From contig NZ_CP028339.1 in NCBI RefSeq assembly GCF_003030465.1, positions 3,046,041 to 3,110,040 of the forward strand: a DNA stretch of 64,000 nucleotides, written 5' to 3'. Under the pieces are notes generated by a model that saw only the letters and a program-made list of their open reading frames with translations, had not been told where the DNA came from and ran no database searches. The stretch's first letter is position 1. Each line of letters begins with the position of its first letter. Source of the DNA: Thauera aromatica K172 (lineage in GTDB: Bacteria; Pseudomonadota; Gammaproteobacteria; Burkholderiales; Rhodocyclaceae). Positions 60,442 to 64,000 of the stretch are shown here, one piece after another. The translations under genes and the position numbers were made by a program.

Positions 60442-62274
60442 TCAACCCCCCTCCCCCTCGCTCATTTTGTATTTTTCGCATCGATACGCCAGTTGCGACC
60501 GGGTAATGCCAAGCAGCCGTGCCGCAGCGGAGTAATTTCCGTTTGAAACGGATACTGCATTCTCGACCAGGGTCCGTTCTATTTCTTCCAGGGAAATGCT
60601 TTTTCCGTCCCCTTGCGTCTGCAGCAACATCTGCAGCAGGCCGGATGAAGGATCAGGGACTTCGCCGGTTTCGGTCTGCGCATTCCTGAGCACCCCCTTT
60701 CCCGCCCCCATGGCAATCGACAGGACATCCGGCGGCAGGGTTTCACCGCTGGTGAACAGATTCGGCAAATCGATCACCCCGTCATCCTCGGCAGAAATCA
60801 CGCCGCGTTCGACCAGGTTTTGCAGTTCTCTTATGTTTCCGGGGAATTCGTACGAGAGGAAGGCTCTGATGACCGCGGGCGTAAAACCCACCACTCTTCG
60901 ATGGTACTTGTCGCAGTAATAGTTCAGGAAATGATTCATCAACAGCGGAATGTCGTCCTTGCGCGCGCGAAGTGGAGGAAGTCGAATGGGGAACACGTTC
61001 AATCGGTAGAACAGATCCTCGCGAAAACTTCCATCGCGCACCGCCTGCCGCAAATCGACATTGGTCGCAGCAACCACTCTCACGTCGACCCGGGTGCTCC
61101 GGCTGCCTCCGACTCGTTCGATTTCCCCTTCCTGCAGCGCTCGTAGCAGCTTTCCCTGCGCGATCGGACTCAATGTCCCGATTTCATCCAGGAACAAGGT
61201 TCCGCCATCGGCCCGCTCGAATCGGCCGGGACGCGATGCAACCGCTCCGGTATAGGCGCCACGCTCGACACCGAACAGTTCGGACTCGATCAGCGTGTCC
61301 GGTATCGCTGCACAGTTGACGGCGACGAAGGGGTTTTCAGCCCGCGTGCTGATGCGGTGGAGCATGTTGGCGAACACTTCCTTACCGACTCCGGACTCCC
61401 CCGTAAACAGGACAGTGGCATCAGTACCGGCGACGCGCCGGAGCTGATGGCAGGCTGCATTGAAAGCGGCCGACGCACCGACCATTGCGGCGTGATAGGG
61501 GGCATTCTGCGCAAGCATTCCCGCGCTGTCTTTCAGCCCGGTCACCGGCACCACCACGGAAGAGGCACGGCTGCCCGCCGGAGAGCCGACAAAGTCTTCG
61601 GCATTGAGACGCCGCATGTCCTCGGTGATGTCGTCCCACAGCTCAGCCGATTTTGCGATCAGGCGGCACACGGAATCCCCCATCGACCGGCAACTGACTT
61701 CACGCGCAATCACGAGGTGTCCGAGCAGGGTGCTCCCGTGCCCCATCGCATAACCGGTCAGCATCCAGCAGGTCGCTGCAGTCCCCAACCCATAGGCGGC
61801 GATGTGCTCGTCCGCCTCGATCGAGTGATTCCATAAGTACTCACCGTCGAACTGGCCGTTCTTCTGGTCGAAGTTGAATCTCACCGGCTCGACCTTGACC
61901 ATGCCCTCAAAAGAATGCAGGCGGGCCTTGTACAGTGCGGACAAATCGGCATCGGGCCAGCGCGCCTGCTCCATACGGGCATCGCGCGCTCCGGCGATAT
62001 AGCCCAGGCGGGTGAACAAACCTCTTGCCTTTTCCATTCCCAGACTGTCGATCAGCTCGCGCCGCAGCGCTCCGAATGCATTGCCATGCATCAAGATCAT
62101 GCGCTGATCATTGAGCCAGATATATCCGTCATCGGGCGAAAACGACAGGCATGCCGAAATATCCGACAGCGACGGCCGGGCGTCAGCGCGCGCGCTGGCA
62201 TGGTCTCCGGACTGCGATGCCGAGAATTCCGGCCCCTCCTCTCCGGCTGCAGCCCTGCCCTTGCTTTTGGTCAC
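60442..62274 (-). CDS. XylR/DmpR-type sigma-54 activator with V4R domain
   Basis: 610 residues. The N-terminal ~220 residues are XylR_N plus V4R ([60 protein letters not shown]), binding an aromatic effector. The AAA+ domain has Walker [17 protein letters not shown], loop GAYTGA (instead of GAFTGA) and Walker [17 protein letters not shown]-terminal Fis-type HTH ([20 protein letters not shown]) follows. It is activated by direct ligand binding, without a kinase. The likely target is the -24/-12 promoter before the synthetase gene, and perhaps the one at 51533. GC is lower than in the surroundings. Confidence 0.93.
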   Translation of the reverse strand: MTKSKGRAAAGEEGPEFSASQSGDHASARADARPSLSDISACLSFSPDDGYIWLNDQRMILMHGNAFGALRRELIDSLGMEKARGLFTRLGYIAGARDARMEQARWPDADLSALYKARLHSFEGMVKVEPVRFNFDQKNGQFDGEYLWNHSIEADEHIAAYGLGTAATCWMLTGYAMGHGSTLLGHLVIAREVSCRSMGDSVCRLIAKSAELWDDITEDMRRLNAEDFVGSPAGSRASSVVVPVTGLKDSAGMLAQNAPYHAAMVGASAAFNAACHQLRRVAGTDATVLFTGESGVGKEVFANMLHRISTRAENPFVAVNCAAIPDTLIESELFGVERGAYTGAVASRPGRFERADGGTLFLDEIGTLSPIAQGKLLRALQEGEIERVGGSRSTRVDVRVVAATNVDLRQAVRDGSFREDLFYRLNVFPIRLPPLRARKDDIPLLMNHFLNYYCDKYHRRVVGFTPAVIRAFLSYEFPGNIRELQNLVERGVISAEDDGVIDLPNLFTSGETLPPDVLSIAMGAGKGVLRNAQTETGEVPDPSSGLLQMLLQTQGDGKSISLEEIERTLVENAVSVSNGNYSAAARLLGITRSQLAYRCEKYKMSEGEGG

Positions 62275-62395
62275 GGCATGTCTCCTTCACTGAACCATGT
62301 TTCCATTTTTATAAATTCAACCGCAAATCCGTAGGGCTGTTTTCACGATTTTATGAACCCAGGCCAGAGACCCTAAATGCTGCATAGCAGTATTT

Positions 62396-62408
62396 TTGAT
62401 CCATTCAA
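62396..62408 (+). promoter_or_regulatory. Enhancer-like inverted repeat
   Basis: TTGATCCATTCAA (arms TTGA/TCAA) about 75 bases upstream of the -24/-12 promoter. XylR-type upstream activating sequences have TTGA-N-TCAA arms with longer spacing, so the match is partial. Confidence 0.4.
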
Positions 62409-62478
62409 CAGGAATGTCTATCGAAAATCCACGATCAAAACTTGTTGCGCCGCACAACCAGAACCTCCACGACCATCC

Positions 62479-62494
62479 TGGCATCAGTCTTGCT
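62479..62494 (+). promoter_or_regulatory. Sigma-54 promoter of the acyl-CoA synthetase gene
   Basis: TGGCATCAGTCTTGCT with the 12-base GG-GC spacing, 100 bases before the start codon and facing away from the XylR-type gene. Confidence 0.75.
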
Positions 62495-62595
62495 CAATAC
62501 AAGGCAACGCGATGAACACCAGACATCGGGCGATGTGCGCACGATGTACACAGTTTAAACACCAAATTTTTGTCCAACGGACCCGGGATGCATCA

Positions 62596-64000
62596 ATGAT
62601 CAAGGAAGGCGATTTGCTCTGGACCCCCAGCGCCGACTGGGTAGCGAACGCGAACGTGACTGCGTTCATGAACTGGCTGCGGGCCACCCGCAAGCTCGAA
62701 TTCGCGGATTACGGCGAGCTCTGGCGCTGGTCGGTGACCGATCTGGAGTCGTTCTGGGGCGCGCTCTGGGATTACTTCTCGATCGAGTCCTCGTCTGCGC
62801 CCACCAGCGTGCTCGGCTCCCGGGAAATGCCCGGCGCCCAGTGGTTCCCCGGGGCGAAGCTCAACTACGCCCAGCACGTCCTGCGCCAGGAGCGCGCCGG
62901 CAGTGACGCGCTCCTGTACCTGAGCGAGAACGCCCCCCTGACCGCCATGGCCTGGGAAGAGCTGGCCGGCCAGGTGCGCATCCTCGCGACCCAGCTGCGC
63001 CGCCTGGGCGTGAAGCCTGGCGACCGCGTCCTGGCCTACCTGCCCAACATCCCGCAGGCGATCATCGCCCTGCTGGCGACGACGAGCATCGGTGCGGTGT
63101 GGGCAAGCTGCTCGCCCGATTTCGGCTCTCACGGCGTGCTCGACCGGGTCACCCAGCTCGCCCCCAAAGTGCTGTTCTGCGTCGACGGCTACCGCTATGG
63201 CGGCAAGGCGTTCGACCGCCGCAACGAAGTCGGGGAAATCATCGGCTCACTCGACAGCATCGAGCACGTCATCCACCTCCCCTATCTCGATCCGCACAGC
63301 CCGGCCCCGGCCGGCGAACGGGTGCGCTCATGGGACAGCCTGCTCGATCACCCTCCCGTTCCGGCCGACAGCTTCGAGTTCGAACAGCTGCCCTTCGATC
63401 ATCCGCTGTGGATCCTGTTCTCGTCGGGCACGACCGGCCTGCCCAAGGCCATCGTGCACGGCCATGGCGGCATCCTCCTCGAAATGCACAAGCTGCTCGC
63501 CTTCCACATGGACATCCACCCCGGCGAGCGCAGCTTCTTTTTCACCACCACCGGCTGGATGATGTGGAACGTGGTCGCGAGCTCGCTGCTGGTGGGCGCC
63601 TGCCCCGTGCTCTATGACGGCAACCCGGCCTATCCGACCCCCGACGTGCTGTGGAAGATGGCCCAGGATTGCGGCGCCGCCTTTTTCGGCGCCAGCCCGA
63701 CCTATGTCGACATCATGAGCAAGGCCGGCATCGTGCCGGGCGACCGCTACGACCTGTCGAAACTGCGCGCGATCATGCCGGCCGGCTCGCCGGTGTCGCC
63801 CGAGTGCACCGCCTGGTTCTACGACAACGTCAAGAAAGATCTGTGGATCGCCACCGGCAGCGGCGGCACCGACTGCTGCACCGGCTTCGTCGGCGGCGTG
63901 CCGACGTTGCCGGTCTATGCCGGCGAGATCCAGGCGGCGTCGCTCGGGGTGGCCGCGGCCGCGTTCAACGATCGCGGCGAAGCGGTCGTCGATGAAGTCG
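62596..64000 (+). CDS. Acetoacetyl-CoA synthetase (3' end outside window)
   Basis: The first ~468 codons of an AMP-forming acyl-CoA synthetase. MIKEGDLLWTPSADWVANAN and WSVTDLESFWGALWDYFSIE at the start are typical of acetoacetyl-CoA synthetases. The P-loop-like motif LFSSGTTGLPKAIVHGHGGI and later MPAGSPVSPECTAWFYDNV are present. ATG 62596 is chosen because ATG 62588 is stopped after three codons. It converts acetoacetate (or a related beta-keto acid) with ATP and CoA. With a sigma-54 promoter and XylR-type regulator beside it, catabolism of a ketone- or phenol-derived acid is likely. The C-terminus is missing. Confidence 0.9.
   Translation, partial: MIKEGDLLWTPSADWVANANVTAFMNWLRATRKLEFADYGELWRWSVTDLESFWGALWDYFSIESSSAPTSVLGSREMPGAQWFPGAKLNYAQHVLRQERAGSDALLYLSENAPLTAMAWEELAGQVRILATQLRRLGVKPGDRVLAYLPNIPQAIIALLATTSIGAVWASCSPDFGSHGVLDRVTQLAPKVLFCVDGYRYGGKAFDRRNEVGEIIGSLDSIEHVIHLPYLDPHSPAPAGERVRSWDSLLDHPPVPADSFEFEQLPFDHPLWILFSSGTTGLPKAIVHGHGGILLEMHKLLAFHMDIHPGERSFFFTTTGWMMWNVVASSLLVGACPVLYDGNPAYPTPDVLWKMAQDCGAAFFGASPTYVDIMSKAGIVPGDRYDLSKLRAIMPAGSPVSPECTAWFYDNVKKDLWIATGSGGTDCCTGFVGGVPTLPVYAGEIQAASLGVAAAAFNDRGEAVVDEV

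Larger units (their letters stand above)
62275..62595. other. Divergent regulatory region
   Basis: 321 AT-richer bases between the XylR-type gene and the synthetase gene. They hold a TTGA/TCAA inverted repeat (62396-62408), TGCTGCATAGCA (62378-62389) and the sigma-54 promoter. No gene is seen. Confidence 0.6.

Overview
The window looks like the chromosome of a denitrifying, aromatics-degrading betaproteobacterium of the Thauera/Azoarcus/Aromatoleum type (Rhodocyclales). This is inferred from the very high GC with strong GC3 codon bias, hslVU, a ybgC-tolQRAB-pal-cpoB block followed by queE-queC, rapZ next to a Gx-transporter/NusG_II pair, and a p-cresol methylhydroxylase cluster under sigma-54 control. 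No species call is possible from the sequence alone.

Layout. 1-6.4 kb: iron acquisition, with the 3' end of one TonB-dependent receptor, a DUF3649-PepSY-(tiny ORF)-DUF3325 inner-membrane operon, a small HMA2-type protein, and a second complete siderophore receptor; both promoter regions carry Fur-box-like sequences. 6.6-7.2 kb: a ribbon-helix-helix/ParE toxin-antitoxin pair. 7.3-10.9 kb: a leftward operon of an HMA2-like protein, three small unknown proteins and a P-type ATPase lacking the usual CPC motif, preceded by an FNR/ANR-like promoter. 11.3-13.7 kb: NfeD-type membrane protease plus slipin. 13.6-17.4 kb: a broken ParE with an intact antitoxin, a TDT-family transporter, a diguanylate cyclase and a DUF4160/DUF2442-HTH pair whose operator sits inside its own promoter. 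17.8-19.1 kb: a small protein whose 3' end is duplicated in a 316-bp tandem repeat carrying palindromic elements, then a type IV pilin with a sigma-54 promoter. 19.4-29.6 kb: housekeeping genes (Sel1-like protein, AEC transporter, hslVU, Tol-Pal, queuosine genes).

29.7-39.5 kb: a 9.7-kb integrative element in tRNA-Lys(TTT). It has 56-bp att repeats, a P4-type tyrosine integrase, integrase arm-like repeats at both ends, a HigBA module with two extra HTH genes, and a leftward replication/recombination block (HTH protein, PriCT/Toprim-like primase-RecA-like ATPase, Cys-rich protein, SSB-like protein, DEDD exonuclease, RuvC-like resolvase). It carries no structural, packaging or conjugation genes, so it looks like a phage-satellite-like or hitchhiking island.

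40-43.2 kb: infA with a C-terminal extension, a dienelactone-hydrolase-like protein, a Gx transporter/NusG_II pair and rapZ. 43.4-64 kb: an aromatic-catabolism region. A V4R/PAS sensor kinase and NtrC-type regulator precede a sigma-54 promoter and a pchC-pchX-pchF-pchA operon, which would oxidise p-cresol in the periplasm to 4-hydroxybenzaldehyde and then to 4-hydroxybenzoate. A second sigma-54 promoter leads into a DUF1302-DUF1329-YCF48-like-MMPL export/import cassette and a universal stress protein. An unrecognised multispanning membrane protein follows. Then come a XylR/DmpR-type activator with the same V4R-type sensor domain and, from a third sigma-54 promoter, an acetoacetyl-CoA synthetase that runs off the window.
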